Origin: Rhodobacter sp.
Lineage (GTDB): Bacteria; Pseudomonadota; Alphaproteobacteria; Rhodobacterales; Rhodobacteraceae
Direction of reading: 5' to 3'
Assembly: GCA_030065095.1 (NCBI GenBank)
Contig: JASJDP010000003.1
Span: 42,858 to 106,857 of the forward strand
Length of the DNA: 64,000 nt
In this document: positions 1 through 9,312 of the stretch, one piece after another
How the letters are laid out: each line of letters opens with the position of its first letter
Position numbering within the stretch: the first letter of the stretch is position 1
Position numbers and translations under genes: made by a program
The notes under the pieces: generated by a model
Database searches by the model: none
Seen by the model: only the letters and a program-made list of their open reading frames with translations
Told to the model about the DNA's origin: nothing

Positions 1-912
1 GGGCTCGACCTGCCCAACCCGGTTGGCCTTGCCGCCGGGTTCGACAAGAATGCCGAGGCGGTGGGCCCGCTGATGCGCGCGGGCTTCGGCTTTGTCGAGG
101 TCGGTGCCGCCACCCCGCGGCCGCAGCCCGGCAACCCGCGCCCGCGTCTTTTTCGGCTGGCGCAGGACCACGCCGCAATCAACCGTTTCGGGTTCAACAA
201 CGACGGCATGCAGGCCATCGCCGCGCGCCTTGCCCGGCGTCCCGCCGGCATCCCGGTCGGCCTGAACCTCGGCGCGAACAAGGACAGCCCCAACCGCGCC
301 GCCGATTTTGCCGAGGTTCTTCGGCAGTGCGGCCTGCATGTCGATTTCGCGACCGTCAACGTCTCGTCGCCGAACACCGAGCGCCTGCGCGACCTGCAGG
401 GGGCCGACGCGCTTGCCGCGCTGCTGGACGGTGTCATGGAGGCCCGCGCCGCGATGGAAGCCCCGGTTCCGGTCTTCCTCAAGATAGCCCCCGACTTGGA
501 CGCGGCCGAAGAGGCCGAAATCGCCCGCACGGCAATGGCGGCCGGCGTCGACGCAATCGTCGCCACCAACACGACGCTGGCCCGCGACGGACTGCAAAGC
601 CCTGCAAGAAACGAGGCCGGGGGGCTGTCCGGCGCACCGTTGTTCGAGCGCTCGACGCGGATTCTGGCGCGCCTGCGGCAATTGACCGACGGTGCGCTGC
701 CGCTGATCGGCGTCGGCGGCATCGGATCGGCGGAAGACGCCTATGCCAAGATCAAGGCAGGAGCGACCGCCGTGCAGCTTTATACCGCGATGACGTACAA
801 GGGCCTGTCTCTGGCGGCCCGGATCGCAAGGCGGCTCGACGCCCTGCTTGTCCGCGACGGTCATGCCAATGTCGCCGAAGCGGTCGGAACCGGAACGGAG
901 GATTGGCTATGA
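1..912 (+). CDS. pyrD: Dihydroorotate dehydrogenase (quinone), class 2, 5'-truncated by window edge
   Basis: Oxidises dihydroorotate to orotate with a membrane quinone as acceptor (de novo pyrimidine synthesis, inner-membrane associated). The reading frame is open from base 1, so the N-terminal membrane helix lies outside the window; a GTG at 61 is internal. Visible class 2 features are [18 protein letters not shown], the serine-containing catalytic segment [11 protein letters not shown], the NTTLARD lysine-free phosphate region, GGLSGAPL and the FMN-binding LIGVGGIG near the C-terminus. The stop overlaps the next gene's start (ATGA), so the two are translationally coupled. It is the biosynthetic counterpart of the pyrimidine-degrading genes 45 kb away, with no sign of shared control. 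Confidence 0.95.
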   Translation, partial: GLDLPNPVGLAAGFDKNAEAVGPLMRAGFGFVEVGAATPRPQPGNPRPRLFRLAQDHAAINRFGFNNDGMQAIAARLARRPAGIPVGLNLGANKDSPNRAADFAEVLRQCGLHVDFATVNVSSPNTERLRDLQGADALAALLDGVMEARAAMEAPVPVFLKIAPDLDAAEEAEIARTAMAAGVDAIVATNTTLARDGLQSPARNEAGGLSGAPLFERSTRILARLRQLTDGALPLIGVGGIGSAEDAYAKIKAGATAVQLYTAMTYKGLSLAARIARRLDALLVRDGHANVAEAVGTGTEDWL

Positions 913-1256
913 CCCGAGTGACCATCTGGCACAACCCGCGCTGCTCGAAATCCCGCCAGACGCTCAAGCTTCTGCAGGACCGCGGTGTCGAGATCACGGA
1001 ACGGCGGTATCTCGACGATCCGCCGAGCTCCGTGGAAATCCGCGAAGCGCTGTCGCTGCTGGGCCTTCCGGCGATTGCCATGATGCGCCCGAAGGAGCCC
1101 GAGTTTCGCGCCGCGGGTCTGGCGAAGGACAGTCCCGAAGACGCGCTGATTGCCGCGATGGCGGCAACGCCCAAGCTGATCGAACGGCCCATCGTGTTCG
1201 CCGACGGCAGGGCCGCCCTCGGACGCCCGCCCGAGGCCGTGCTCGACATCCTTTGA
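909..1256 (+). CDS. ArsC/Spx-family reductase (glutaredoxin-type arsenate reductase-like)
   Basis: A 115-residue thioredoxin-fold protein of the ArsC family, cytoplasmic. The catalytic cysteine is Cys11 in HNPRCSKSR, followed by the typical MMRPKEPEF segment and a C-terminal [17 protein letters not shown] stretch that matches the family's substrate loop. Arsenate reduction with glutaredoxin is the family activity, but no arsenic regulator, ArsB or Acr3 lies nearby. The coupling to pyrD by a 4-base overlap is more in keeping with a housekeeping reductase of the YfgD type. The start is the ATG inside the ATGA overlap; no other start fits the family length. Confidence 0.85.
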   Translation: MTRVTIWHNPRCSKSRQTLKLLQDRGVEITERRYLDDPPSSVEIREALSLLGLPAIAMMRPKEPEFRAAGLAKDSPEDALIAAMAATPKLIERPIVFADGRAALGRPPEAVLDIL

Positions 1257-1428
1257 CGCCGAACGGACCTGACAGGGGGTTTTGCGCGCAGGCTTGTACT
1301 GCAAGCGCATCACAGCAGAGCGTCACGCGCCCGCAACCGCGCGCGGTTGCGGGCATCTTCCGCCGCCGCCCGCGGCTTTGGCGCGGGCGCTGCAGCATGC
1401 TAACGATCAGGGAAAAGGAGCCGGCCCG

Positions 1429-2319
1429 ATGCCCGACGCCCGCGACCTCTATGGCGTGATCCCCTACCTTCCCTCTCCGCTGACCGGCGACGGCGGTATC
1501 GACCGCGACACGCTGGCCCGGCTCTGCGATTACCTGATCGGCGAAGGCGTGCATGGGCTGACGCCGCTCGGCAGCACCGGCGAGTTCGCCTATCTCGACT
1601 TCGACCAGCGCCGCACCGTCGTGGCAGCCGTCGTCGAGGCCGCCGCGGGCCGGGTTCCGGTCATCGCCGGGGTTGCGTCCACATCGACCCTCGACGCCGT
1701 CCGCCAGGCGCGGGAATGGGCCGCGTTGGGTGCCGACGGCATCCTGGCTGTCCTTGAGGCGTATTTCCCGGTGCCGGAGGACGGCGTTGTCGACTATTTC
1801 ACCGCTGTCGCGGACGCCACGGACCTGCCGGTGACGCTGTACACAAATCCGAATTTCCAGCGTTCCGACCTTACGCTGTCCGCCATCGACCGGCTCGCCG
1901 GGCACCCGAACATCCGCTATCTCAAGGATGCCTCGACCAATACCGGGCGGCTGCTGACGGTGCTGAACAGTGTCGGAGACCGGCTTGGCGTTTTCGCCGC
2001 CTCCTCGCATATCACGACAGCGGTGATGCTGATCGGCGGGCGCGGCTGGCTGGCCGGGCCGTCCTGCCTTGTACCTCGGCAAAGCGTCCGGCTCTATGAG
2101 CTGTGCCGCGCCGGCGACTGGGACACGGCGATGGAGTTGCAGCGCGACCTGTGGGCCGTGAACCAGGTGTTCGCCCGCTTCAATCTCGCCGCGGCCGTCA
2201 AGGCGGGGCTGAGGCTGCAAGGTTTCGACTGCGGCGACCCGGCGCCACCGCAGGCCAAACTCGACGAGACCGAAATCACGCAAATCCGGCTTGCGCTGGA
2301 GCGCGTGAAAGCGCTTTGA
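1429..2319 (+). CDS. Dihydrodipicolinate synthase (DapA) family aldolase/dehydratase
   Basis: A 296-residue TIM-barrel class I aldolase of the DapA/N-acetylneuraminate lyase family. Visible landmarks are the GSTGE pyruvate carboxylate-binding motif at residues 48-52, the tyrosine in TLYTNP (Tyr138) and the Schiff-base lysine Lys166 in YLKDAS. ATG 1429 is chosen because GGAAAAGGAG sits just upstream. The role could be true DapA or one of the sugar-acid or hydroxyproline-type relatives. The YTNP box replaces the YNxP usual in DapA, and no lysine genes are adjacent, so a catabolic paralogue is more likely. It stands alone on the plus strand, convergent with the MATE gene. Confidence 0.85.
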   Translation: MPDARDLYGVIPYLPSPLTGDGGIDRDTLARLCDYLIGEGVHGLTPLGSTGEFAYLDFDQRRTVVAAVVEAAAGRVPVIAGVASTSTLDAVRQAREWAALGADGILAVLEAYFPVPEDGVVDYFTAVADATDLPVTLYTNPNFQRSDLTLSAIDRLAGHPNIRYLKDASTNTGRLLTVLNSVGDRLGVFAASSHITTAVMLIGGRGWLAGPSCLVPRQSVRLYELCRAGDWDTAMELQRDLWAVNQVFARFNLAAAVKAGLRLQGFDCGDPAPPQAKLDETEITQIRLALERVKAL

Positions 2320-2377
2320 GCGCGAAATTCTCTTGCACGCGTTTTTTTGCTAGGATTTTCACAAAACCCTTGCCCGC

Positions 2378-3700
2378 TCACCCGCGGGTGGCCTGTGCCT
2401 CCAGCGCCGGATAACGCAGTCCCAGCGTCACCCCCCGCGCCACGAACGAGACCAACAGCGCCAGCCACAGCCCGTGATTGCCCATCGCCGGCACCAGCAC
2501 CGCCACCGCCACGCAATAGATGGCCGCCGACACCGCCATCATGTTGCGCATGTCCGCCGACCGCGTCGCCCCGATGAAGATGCCGTCGAACATCCACGCC
2601 GCCACGCCCGTCAGCGGTGCAAAAACCATATAGATCAGGTAGATCCGCGCCTCGGCCCGGACCTGCGCCGACGTCGTCATCAGATCCACGACCCACGTGC
2701 CGAACAACGCGAACACCGCGGTCAGGATCAAGACCGAGATCAGCCCCCAGAACGACGTCAAGAGCGCCCCGCGCCGCAATCGCCCGCGAGCCCGCGCGCC
2801 CATTGCCTGGCCCACCAGCGCCTCGGCCGCGAAGGCGAACCCGTCCAGGGCAAAGGCCGTGACATGCAGGAACTGGATCAGGATCTGGTTCGCCGCCAGT
2901 GTCACGTCGCCGAAATCCGCCCCCAGAAACAGAAACGAGACAAAGATCGCTTCCAGCAGCAGCGACCGGATCAGGATATCGCGATTGACCGCCGCCATGC
3001 GCCATACGGCGACCCTGTCGAAGACCCGCGCCCAGGCGTGCCAGTCCGGCCCGGAAAACGCCGGCCGGCAGAGCCACAGCCCCAGGCCGAAGGCGCTCCA
3101 CTCCGCGAGGAAGGTCGCCAGCGCCACGCCCTCGACGCCCCAACCCAGCCCCAGCACGAACCACAGGTCCAGAACGATGTTCACGCCGTTCATCCACAAC
3201 TGCAGCGCCATGACCGACCGCGCGCGTTCCAGCGCGATCAGCCAGCCGGTGATCCCGAAGATCGCAATCGCGCCGGGCGCCGACCAGATCCGGATCGCCA
3301 TGTAATCGCGCGCCAGCCCCTCGACCTCGGCCGAGGCGGGCGAGATCCGGAATGCCACCCAGAAGAGCGGCGCCTGCAGAAGGATCAACGCCAGGCCGCC
3401 CGCGACGCCGATCATCAGCGCCCGCATCAGCAACGCCGACACTTCGGACCGGTCGCCCGCACCGTGGGCCTGGCTGGTCAGTCCCACGGTTCCCATGCGC
3501 AGGAACCCAAAGATCCAATAGACCGCGGTCAGGACAATCGCGCCGATCCCGACGGCGCCGATCGGTGCGGCAGCGCCCATCTGACCGACAACGCCGGTGT
3601 CCACTGCGCCCAGAATCGGCACCGTGGCGTTGGAAATCATGATCGGCACCGCGATCTTCAGCACGCGCCCATGGGTCAGCGCGCCGGAGTCCAAGGTCAT
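2378..3700 (-). CDS. MATE family efflux transporter
   Basis: A 440-residue, roughly 12-helix inner-membrane exporter of the MATE (NorM/DinF-like) family, normally a Na+ or H+ antiporter for drugs and metabolites. The N-terminal half carries the characteristic ISNATVPILGAVDTGVVG membrane segment and a SQAHGAGD loop; the middle contains the paired VGQAMGARARGRLRR loop of the second bundle. It begins inside the stop of the upstream thioesterase (ATGA, 4-base overlap), so three minus-strand genes (4640 to 2378) are read as one unit. Substrate unknown. Confidence 0.9.
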   Translation of the reverse strand: MTLDSGALTHGRVLKIAVPIMISNATVPILGAVDTGVVGQMGAAAPIGAVGIGAIVLTAVYWIFGFLRMGTVGLTSQAHGAGDRSEVSALLMRALMIGVAGGLALILLQAPLFWVAFRISPASAEVEGLARDYMAIRIWSAPGAIAIFGITGWLIALERARSVMALQLWMNGVNIVLDLWFVLGLGWGVEGVALATFLAEWSAFGLGLWLCRPAFSGPDWHAWARVFDRVAVWRMAAVNRDILIRSLLLEAIFVSFLFLGADFGDVTLAANQILIQFLHVTAFALDGFAFAAEALVGQAMGARARGRLRRGALLTSFWGLISVLILTAVFALFGTWVVDLMTTSAQVRAEARIYLIYMVFAPLTGVAAWMFDGIFIGATRSADMRNMMAVSAAIYCVAVAVLVPAMGNHGLWLALLVSFVARGVTLGLRYPALEAQATRG

Positions 3701-4221
3701 TCAGCTGGCTCTGTCCTGGCTGGCATCAAAAAATGCCCGGTCGCCTGAGCGAACAGCCTCGCGCGGTTGTCCTGCCAGGCCTCGACATGGACCGAGGCAT
3801 AGCGCCGACCCGACCGGTTGACCCGCGCCCGCGCATAGGCGTCGCGTGGCAGGCCCGACCGCAGGTAGTCCACCGTGAAATCAATGGTTTTCGGCAGCCG
3901 CGGCAGGTGTTGCGGATCGACCGTGGTGGGGTCGATCTTGCCGGACTCGATGTCCTCCCAAAGGTAGGACCACGACAGCTCGATGATCGCCGCCACCTCC
4001 AGAAAGGCCGCAATCGCACCGCCATGCAGGGCCGGCAGGATCGGGTTGCCGATCAGCTTGTCGTCATACGCCAGCAAGGCGGTCAGCTCGTCGCCATGCC
4101 GCTCGAAGGAGATACCGAGAAACCGGATATACGGCACCCCGTCGACCAGCGCCTTCAGCGCCGCGTCGCGCCGCTGCTTGACCACCTGAACCGGCTCTGG
4201 CCTGGGCCGGGGCGCCATCAT
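3697..4221 (-). CDS. PaaI-type hotdog-fold thioesterase (longer paralogue)
   Basis: A 174-residue hotdog-fold protein. Visible are the substrate-loop segment NPILPALHGGAIAAFLEVAAI, matching the HGG(x)hot-dog helix of the PaaI family, and the strand KTIDFTVDYLRSGLPRDAYARA. Family members hydrolyse acyl-CoA thioesters in the cytoplasm. An insertion of about 25 residues (WEDIESGKIDPTTVDPQHLPRLP) between helix and second strand makes it longer than its neighbour. It overlaps both neighbours by 4 bases, so the two thioesterases probably arose by duplication or act as a heteromer. Two ATG codons are adjacent at the start; the first is in the overlap. Confidence 0.85.
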   Translation of the reverse strand: MMAPRPRPEPVQVVKQRRDAALKALVDGVPYIRFLGISFERHGDELTALLAYDDKLIGNPILPALHGGAIAAFLEVAAIIELSWSYLWEDIESGKIDPTTVDPQHLPRLPKTIDFTVDYLRSGLPRDAYARARVNRSGRRYASVHVEAWQDNRARLFAQATGHFLMPARTEPAE

Positions 4222-4640
4222 CCGCGCTCCACGGTAAAGGCGCCGGTGGCCGCGGCGACCGGATTGTCGCGGTCGTCATCCATCGCCCAGGCCCGCACGA
4301 AGGCCACCGAGCGGGTCACGTGATAGCACTCGGCGCGCGCGGTGATCGCCTGCCCGGGCACCGCCGCGCGCATGTAGTCGATGCGCAGATCGATCGTCGC
4401 GGTGCCGTGCGTGGCGTCGGGGTGGCTCATCACCGCAGCGCCGCCGCAGGTGTCCATCAGCGCCGACACCGCCCCGCCGTGGATCACGCCGGTTTCGGGA
4501 TCGCCGATCAGCCGGTCGTCATAGGGCATGGTGATCTCTGCCGCCCCCGGTTCCAGCGCGGTCAGCCGCATGCCCAGTGCCCGCGAATGCGGCAACGCCT
4601 CGATGAACTGGCTGGCGATCTTAAAGCTTTTGTCGGTCAT
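4218..4640 (-). CDS. PaaI-type hotdog-fold thioesterase
   Basis: A 140-residue acyl-CoA thioesterase of the hotdog fold. It shows the diagnostic GVIHGGAVSALMDTCGG segment and TATIDLRIDYMRAAVPGQ, the typical PaaI core. The frame extends upstream to 4712, but MTDKSFKI at 4640 fits the family N-terminus. First gene of the minus-strand operon thioesterase-thioesterase-MATE, divergent from the MerR gene at 4843. Probable role is removal of stalled or toxic acyl-CoA. Whether the adjacent MerR protein regulates it is not known; an inverted repeat at 4699-4710 in the shared intergenic region is a possible site. Confidence 0.88.
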   Translation of the reverse strand: MTDKSFKIASQFIEALPHSRALGMRLTALEPGAAEITMPYDDRLIGDPETGVIHGGAVSALMDTCGGAAVMSHPDATHGTATIDLRIDYMRAAVPGQAITARAECYHVTRSVAFVRAWAMDDDRDNPVAAATGAFTVERG

Positions 4641-4698
4641 ACCCGCCCCGGCCTGAAACGCCCTGCGGTTATTGGCGCTTACTCCTGCGCCCGCAAGT

Positions 4699-4710
4699 GC
4701 TAACTTTAGC
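4699..4710. promoter_or_regulatory. Short inverted repeat in divergent promoter region
   Basis: GCTAA-CT-TTAGC, a perfect 5-base inverted repeat with a 2-base centre, lies between the divergent thioesterase (start 4640) and MerR (start 4843) genes, in the most AT-rich part of that gap. Its position fits a regulator site, but it is short and could be chance. Confidence 0.3.
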
Positions 4711-4842
4711 AATTGAGAGCTGTTCGCAATCTCGGGTTTTTATTTGGGATCCCTGATCAGGTCCCGCCCGCTTTGCCGGGCCGCGCGCAGATGTGCCACA
4801 CCGGCAATTGAAACGACCCGCAAACCGCCCTACCCTCGACCC

Positions 4843-5211
4843 ATGGCTGGGGACAAGCTCAACTTCAAGGAGATGTGCGCACGGTTCGACGTGACCCCGC
4901 GCACCCTTCGCTATTACGAATACATCGAACTGCTCGCGCCCGAAAAAGACGGACGGTCCCGGTTTTACGGCCCGCGCGAAACCGCGCGCATGACGCTGAT
5001 CCTGCGGGGCCGCCGATTCGGCTTTTCCCTGGAAGAGATCCGCCAGTGGCTGCTGCTTTACGAAGCACAGGGCACCGGCGCACAATTCCGCGCCTTCGTC
5101 GATCTCGCCGATCGCCAGCTTGCCGCCCTGGCGACCCAGCGCCGCGATCTCGACGTCACCATCTCAGAGTTGAAGGCCCTCCGCGACGAGGTGGCCGGAA
5201 ATCTCGGCTGA
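4843..5211 (+). CDS. MerR family transcriptional regulator (first of pair)
   Basis: A 122-residue DNA-binding regulator. The winged-helix head NFKEMCARFDVTPRTLRYYE is the MerR signature, followed by the FxLEEIRQ segment and a C-terminal dimerisation coiled coil. It lacks the cysteine pattern of metal sensors, so an organic effector is more likely. The upstream frame is open to 4744, but MAGDKLNF at 4843 is the family-like start. It is closely related to the second MerR at 5345 (shared TPRTLRxYE, [17 protein letters not shown]), indicating duplication. Family relatives in alpha- and gammaproteobacteria (LiuR type) control acyl-CoA catabolism, which suits the genes that follow. Confidence 0.9.
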   Translation: MAGDKLNFKEMCARFDVTPRTLRYYEYIELLAPEKDGRSRFYGPRETARMTLILRGRRFGFSLEEIRQWLLLYEAQGTGAQFRAFVDLADRQLAALATQRRDLDVTISELKALRDEVAGNLG

Positions 5212-5254
5212 CGCCCCGCTCGCCGCAAATAAATCGAAATGACGTGACGTTTTC

Positions 5255-5270
5255 TTTACGTGCACGTCAC
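5255..5270. promoter_or_regulatory. Candidate MerR-family (LiuR-like) operator
   Basis: TTTACGTGCACGTCAC contains the perfect palindrome ACGTGCACGT (5258-5267). A second ACGT pair (GACGTGACGT, 5241-5250) lies just upstream. The ACGT-NN-ACGT arrangement resembles sites described for LiuR-type MerR regulators of branched-chain and fatty acid use, and it sits 75 bases ahead of the second MerR gene, a normal place for autoregulation. No experimental or alignment support from this window. Confidence 0.5.
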
Positions 5271-5344
5271 CTTCTCTTGCGAGACTCACTGCAAACGCGC
5301 ATTTGAGAGAAAGCGCGACTCAGCCAGAAGAAGACGAACGCGAG

Positions 5345-5755
5345 ATGACCGAAGACGTCATGACAATCCGCCAGATGTGCGACGAGTACGGCGTCACGCC
5401 GCGCACGCTCCGCTTTTACGAATCCAAGGAGCTTCTGTCGCCGATCCGCCAAGGCAACCGCCGGCTGTTCACCCGCCGCGACCGCGCCCGCCTCAAACTG
5501 ATTCTGCGCGGCAAGCGCTTTGGATTTTCTCTGGAAGAAATTCGCCAGCTTCTCGACCTCTACGACATGGGCGACCAGCAACAGACCCAGTTTCGCCGCA
5601 CCTACGAGATCGCGAAGGAGCGACTCGTCGACATGGAACGCCAGCGCGACGAACTGATCGAGGCGATTGAGGATTTGAAAGAACAGCTCGAATGGGGCCG
5701 CAAAATGATCGAGTCGTTCGATTCCGGCCCTGCAACAGACACGGCGAAAGATTAA
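5345..5755 (+). CDS. MerR family transcriptional regulator (second of pair, acyl-CoA operon)
   Basis: A 136-residue MerR protein: winged helix [20 protein letters not shown], then [23 protein letters not shown] and a long coiled-coil tail ([26 protein letters not shown]). Start ATG 5345 is preferred over an upstream in-frame ATG at 5303. Only 17 bases separate it from the acyl-CoA dehydrogenase gene, so it is the first gene of the beta-oxidation unit. By analogy with LiuR-type regulators it probably senses an acyl-CoA or related metabolite and controls this operon; the palindrome at 5255-5270 is its likely site. Effector unknown. Confidence 0.9.
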   Translation: MTEDVMTIRQMCDEYGVTPRTLRFYESKELLSPIRQGNRRLFTRRDRARLKLILRGKRFGFSLEEIRQLLDLYDMGDQQQTQFRRTYEIAKERLVDMERQRDELIEAIEDLKEQLEWGRKMIESFDSGPATDTAKD

Positions 5756-5772
5756 CGCAACGGAGCCCCGCC

Positions 5773-7551
5773 ATGCCCAGCTACACCGCCCCGACCAAGG
5801 ACATGCAGTTTCTGCTGCACGACATGCTGAATGTCTCGGCCTCCGACATTCCGGGATATGACGAGCTTGACCGCGATTTCACCGCGGCGATCCTGGACGA
5901 AGCCGGCAAGATCAGCGTCGAGGTTCTGGCCCCGTTGAACGCCGTCGGCGATCACGAAGGCTGTGCGCTGGAAAACGGCGTGGTGCGCACGCCCGCCGGG
6001 TTCAAGGCGGCTTACGACCAGATGCGCGAAGGTGGCTGGATGGGCCTCGATGCGGATCCCGAATACGGCGGACAGGGCATGCCCTATCTGATGGGCAGCG
6101 CGGTGGGCGAGATGTTCGTGTCGGCCAACATGGCCTTCAACATGTACCAGGGTCTGACCCACGGCGCCTATTCCGCGATCCACGCCCACGGCACCGAGCA
6201 GCAAAAGGCCACCTATCTGCCCAATATGATCGAGGGGCGCTGGTCCGGCACGATGAACCTGACAGAGCCGCATTGCGGCACCGATCTGGGCCTGATCCGC
6301 ACCAAGGCGGAACCGCAGGACGACGGCAGCTATCGCATCACCGGCCAGAAAATCTGGATCTCGGCGGGCGAGCACGACCTGTCGGAAAACATCATCCACC
6401 TGGTCCTGGCCAAGATCCCCGGTGGCCCCGACGGCGTGAAAGGCATCTCGCTGTTCATCGTGCCGAAGTTCCTGGTCAACGACGACGGCTCGCTGGGCGC
6501 GCGCAATTCGGTCACCTGCGGCGGGCTGGAATCCAAGATGGGCATCCACGGCAACGCCACCTGCGTGATGAACCACGACGGGGCCGTGGGCTATCTTGTC
6601 GGCGAGCCGCACAAGGGCATGCGCGCGATGTTCACCATGATGAACGAGGCGCGGCTGGGCGTCGGCCTGCAAGGCTATGCCCAGGGCGTCGTCGCCTATC
6701 AGAACGCCCTTGGCTTTGCGCAGGATCGCCTGCAGGGCCGCGACGTGACCGGTGTGAAGAACCCTGACGGGCCCGCCGATCCGATCATCGTCCACCCGGA
6801 CGTGCGCCGGAACCTTCTGATGCAGAAGAGCTTTGTCGAGGGCGCGCGTGCCTTCGTCTTCTGGGGCGCGCAGATGATCGACCGCGCCAAGCGTCTCGAA
6901 GATGCCGACGCGGATGCGATGATCTCGCTTCTGACCCCGGTCATCAAGGGCTTCCTGACCGACAAGGGGTTCGAGACCACGGTGCTGGCCCAGCAGACGT
7001 TGGGCGGATCGGGCTTTACCAAGGAGTGGGGGCTCGAGCAGTTCGTCCGCGACGCCCGGATCACCATGATCTACGAAGGAACGAACGGCATCCAGTCGCT
7101 TGACCTCGTGGGCCGCAAGCTGCCGCAGAACGGCGGCAAGACCATCATGGCCTTCTTCGAGATGGTGAAAGGCTTCTTGAAGGAAAACGAGGGCCATGCC
7201 GAGCTGAAGGCCGGATTCCTCGACCCGCTCAAGGCGGCGTCGAAGGATCTGCAGGCGGCGGGGATGTATTTCATGTCCGAAGGCCTGAAAAACCCCAATG
7301 CGGCCCTGTCGGGATCATACGATTTCATGCATCTTTTCGGCCATGTCAGCCTGGGGCTGATGTGGGCACAGATGGCCAAGGCCAGCTATGCCGCGCTCGA
7401 AGCCGGCGCGTCGGACGAGGAGTTCTACAAGACCAAGCTTGCGACGGGCCGCTTCCACATGGCCCACCAGCTGCCCGCAACCGCGATGCATCTGGCGCGC
7501 ATCCGGTCCGGTGCCGAGCCGGTGATGACGCTGGACGCGGCGAATTTCTGA
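5773..7551 (+). CDS. Acyl-CoA dehydrogenase with C-terminal extension (DmdC/FadE-like)
   Basis: A 592-residue FAD flavoprotein that oxidises acyl-CoA to 2-enoyl-CoA. Domain order: N-terminal helical domain with a [18 protein letters not shown] leader, middle beta domain ([27 protein letters not shown]), C-terminal helical domain with the catalytic-glutamate segment [13 protein letters not shown], then an extra C-terminal domain of about 130 residues. This architecture matches 3-methylmercaptopropionyl-CoA dehydrogenase (DmdC) and related long ACADs of Rhodobacteraceae. No dmdA, dmdB or dmdD gene is visible, so a general medium or long-chain acyl-CoA role is equally likely. Second gene of the MerR-led operon. 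Confidence 0.9.
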   Translation: MPSYTAPTKDMQFLLHDMLNVSASDIPGYDELDRDFTAAILDEAGKISVEVLAPLNAVGDHEGCALENGVVRTPAGFKAAYDQMREGGWMGLDADPEYGGQGMPYLMGSAVGEMFVSANMAFNMYQGLTHGAYSAIHAHGTEQQKATYLPNMIEGRWSGTMNLTEPHCGTDLGLIRTKAEPQDDGSYRITGQKIWISAGEHDLSENIIHLVLAKIPGGPDGVKGISLFIVPKFLVNDDGSLGARNSVTCGGLESKMGIHGNATCVMNHDGAVGYLVGEPHKGMRAMFTMMNEARLGVGLQGYAQGVVAYQNALGFAQDRLQGRDVTGVKNPDGPADPIIVHPDVRRNLLMQKSFVEGARAFVFWGAQMIDRAKRLEDADADAMISLLTPVIKGFLTDKGFETTVLAQQTLGGSGFTKEWGLEQFVRDARITMIYEGTNGIQSLDLVGRKLPQNGGKTIMAFFEMVKGFLKENEGHAELKAGFLDPLKAASKDLQAAGMYFMSEGLKNPNAALSGSYDFMHLFGHVSLGLMWAQMAKASYAALEAGASDEEFYKTKLATGRFHMAHQLPATAMHLARIRSGAEPVMTLDAANF

Positions 7552-7599
7552 GCAAGGCGGGGGGAACCCCGCCTTACGCGCGTTTGACCCGGAGGATCG

Positions 7600-7812
7600 A
7601 TGCCGAAACGCTTCCGCCTGACCCGCCGCTTCAATGTCGGGATGACTGAGGACGGCTACCGCCGCCTGAAACGGTTCGCCGCCGAGGCCGGGCTGGACGA
7701 GGGTGAAGCCCTGTCGTTTCTCTTCGAACATTTCGACAGTGTGACGAACCACGAAAACCTCACCGCCCGGCTGCGGCTGTTCAATTCCGAGTTGGAAGCC
7801 AGGAAGAAATAG
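7600..7812 (+). CDS. Small conserved-looking protein between two acyl-CoA dehydrogenase genes
   Basis: A 70-residue basic protein with a strong ribosome-binding site (GGAGG, 4-5 bases before ATG 7600). It begins [30 protein letters not shown] and continues with a helix-rich acidic region. The beta strand followed by two helices resembles ribbon-helix-helix proteins, where [21 protein letters not shown] would be strand and first helix, but this is a structural guess. It lies 11 bases before the next acyl-CoA dehydrogenase and is surely cotranscribed with it. Possible roles are a small regulator or an accessory factor; function unknown. Confidence 0.7.
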   Translation: MPKRFRLTRRFNVGMTEDGYRRLKRFAAEAGLDEGEALSFLFEHFDSVTNHENLTARLRLFNSELEARKK

Positions 7813-7823
7813 CGGAGGACCGG

Positions 7824-8990
7824 ATGACCGACTTGTCGCCGACGAACTGGATGACGGATGAGCACCGGATGCTGGCCGACATGACGCGGGCCTTCATCGA
7901 AAACGAATGGGCACCGCATTTCGACCGCTGGCGGAAACAGGGAGAGATGGACAAATCGACCTGGACCCAGGCGGGCGAGCTGGGCCTCTTGTGCCCGTCG
8001 GTCCCCGAGGAATATGGCGGCGCTGGCGGCGATTTCGGGCATGAGGCGGTGATCCTGATGGAAGGCAGCCGCGCAAATCTGGCAAGCTGGGGCCACGGCA
8101 TCCACTCTGGCATCGTCGCCCACTACATCCTGGCCTACGGCACCGAAGAGCAGAAGAAACGCTGGCTGCCAAAGATGGTTTCGGGCGAGATGGTCGGCGC
8201 GCTGGCGATGACCGAACCGTCCGGCGGATCGGACGTGCAGAATCTCAAGACCCGTGCAATCCGCGACGGCAATGTCTATCGTCTGACCGGTCAGAAGACC
8301 TTTATCACCAACGGCCAGCATGCAGACCTGGTCATCGTCGCCGCCAAGACCGACCCCTCGGGCCGCGCCAAGGGAACATCGCTGGTGGTGGTCGAGACCG
8401 AGGGCGCCGACGGCTTCGCCCGAGGCCGGAATCTGGAAAAGATCGGCTGCCATGCCGCCGACACGTCAGAACTTTTCTTCGACAATGTCGCCGTGCCGCC
8501 CGAAAACATCCTTGGCGGCGAAGAGGGTCAGGGCTTTTACCAGATGATGCAGCAGCTGCCCCAGGAACGGCTGATCATCGCCTGCGGCGCGGTCGGCGCG
8601 ATGGAGGGCGCGGTCGAGCGCACCATCGCCTATGCCCGCGAACGCCAGGCCTTCGGTGGCCCGATCATGCAGTTCCAGAATACCCGGTTCAAGCTGGCGG
8701 AGTGCCAGACGAAGACCGCCGTCGCGCGCGCCTTCCTGAACGAATGCATTGCCGAACACCTCCGGGGTGCGCTGTCCGTCGAGAAGGCGGCGATGGCGAA
8801 GTACTGGGTGACGGACACCCAGGGCGAGGTGCTGGACGAATGCCTGCAGCTGCATGGCGGCTACGGCTTCATGCAGGAATATGCGGTGGCCGAGATGTGG
8901 ACGGATGCGCGGGTTCAGCGCATCTATGGCGGGACGAACGAGATCATGAAGGAGCTGATCTCGCGCAGCTTTTCCGGGGACCGGCCGTGA
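7824..8990 (+). CDS. Acyl-CoA dehydrogenase
   Basis: A 388-residue classical acyl-CoA dehydrogenase (FAD, cytoplasmic), the usual length for short/medium-chain or branched-chain ACADs. Visible: [15 protein letters not shown] (FAD/substrate signature 1), [16 protein letters not shown], and the C-terminal signature [33 protein letters not shown], which includes the ADP-binding and terminal catalytic region. A GGAGG box precedes ATG 7824. Chain-length preference cannot be read from sequence. It makes trans-2-enoyl-CoA, the substrate for the FadB-type enzyme at 11830. Confidence 0.95.
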   Translation: MTDLSPTNWMTDEHRMLADMTRAFIENEWAPHFDRWRKQGEMDKSTWTQAGELGLLCPSVPEEYGGAGGDFGHEAVILMEGSRANLASWGHGIHSGIVAHYILAYGTEEQKKRWLPKMVSGEMVGALAMTEPSGGSDVQNLKTRAIRDGNVYRLTGQKTFITNGQHADLVIVAAKTDPSGRAKGTSLVVVETEGADGFARGRNLEKIGCHAADTSELFFDNVAVPPENILGGEEGQGFYQMMQQLPQERLIIACGAVGAMEGAVERTIAYARERQAFGGPIMQFQNTRFKLAECQTKTAVARAFLNECIAEHLRGALSVEKAAMAKYWVTDTQGEVLDECLQLHGGYGFMQEYAVAEMWTDARVQRIYGGTNEIMKELISRSFSGDRP

Positions 8991-9067
8991 CCGTTCCGCG
9001 CCGGATCAGGAATTGCGCCGCGCAAGCGCGTCGCCGCGGGCGCCGCTTCGCGGCGCGCCTGCGGCCT

Positions 9068-9090
9068 GAGTATTTTCGCCAGGATGAAGG
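9068..9090 (+). repeat. Left arm of a 23-base inverted repeat pair
   Basis: GAGTATTTTCGCCAGGATGA plus AGG is found here and, inverted, at 9233-9255 with a single mismatch (22 of 23). The pair encloses 142 bases with no convincing gene. Together with a GC-rich hairpin (about 9041-9060) and another at 9265-9285 it fills the 322-base gap between the acyl-CoA dehydrogenase and GST genes. The paired arms look like an intergenic repeat element rather than a terminator, because no T-run follows. Confidence 0.7.
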
Positions 9091-9232
9091 GGAAGCCACG
9101 GCTCCACCCCACCACCTGGGGCGTCAGACGCATCGGCGGCGGGGCTTCACCCTGGACGGTCATCGGCTCTCCAGCCTGTACCGTGCCGCCATTCACGCGG
9201 TATTGGGGTTAATATCCGGTGAACACACGGCT

Positions 9233-9255
9233 CCTTCATCCTGGCGGAAATACTC
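9233..9255 (-). repeat. Right arm of a 23-base inverted repeat pair
   Basis: Reverse complement of 9068-9090 with one mismatch. It is followed directly by a CTGCGGGGGTGTGGGGG-type stretch that begins the hairpin at 9265-9285. Confidence 0.7.
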
Positions 9256-9264
9256 TGCGGGGGT

Positions 9265-9285
9265 GTGGGGGTGCGAACCCCCCAC
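9265..9285. repeat. G/C hairpin ahead of the GST gene
   Basis: GTGGGGG (9265-9271) pairs with CCCCCAC (9279-9285) around a 7-base loop. It lies 27 bases before the GST start codon and directly after the right arm of the 23-base repeat. It could be part of the repeat element or a leader hairpin. Confidence 0.45.
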
Positions 9286-9312
9286 TCCAACGGCAGTCAT
9301 CGGGAGCGACGC

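Noticed and set aside
909..1256. Arsenic resistance operon
   Set aside because: Only the ArsC-like reductase is present; no ArsR, ArsB/Acr3 or ArsH gene is adjacent, and it is coupled to pyrD.
5773..8990. Full DMSP demethylation pathway
   Set aside because: One acyl-CoA dehydrogenase resembles DmdC, but dmdA, dmdB and dmdD are not in the window, and long ACADs of this type have other substrates.
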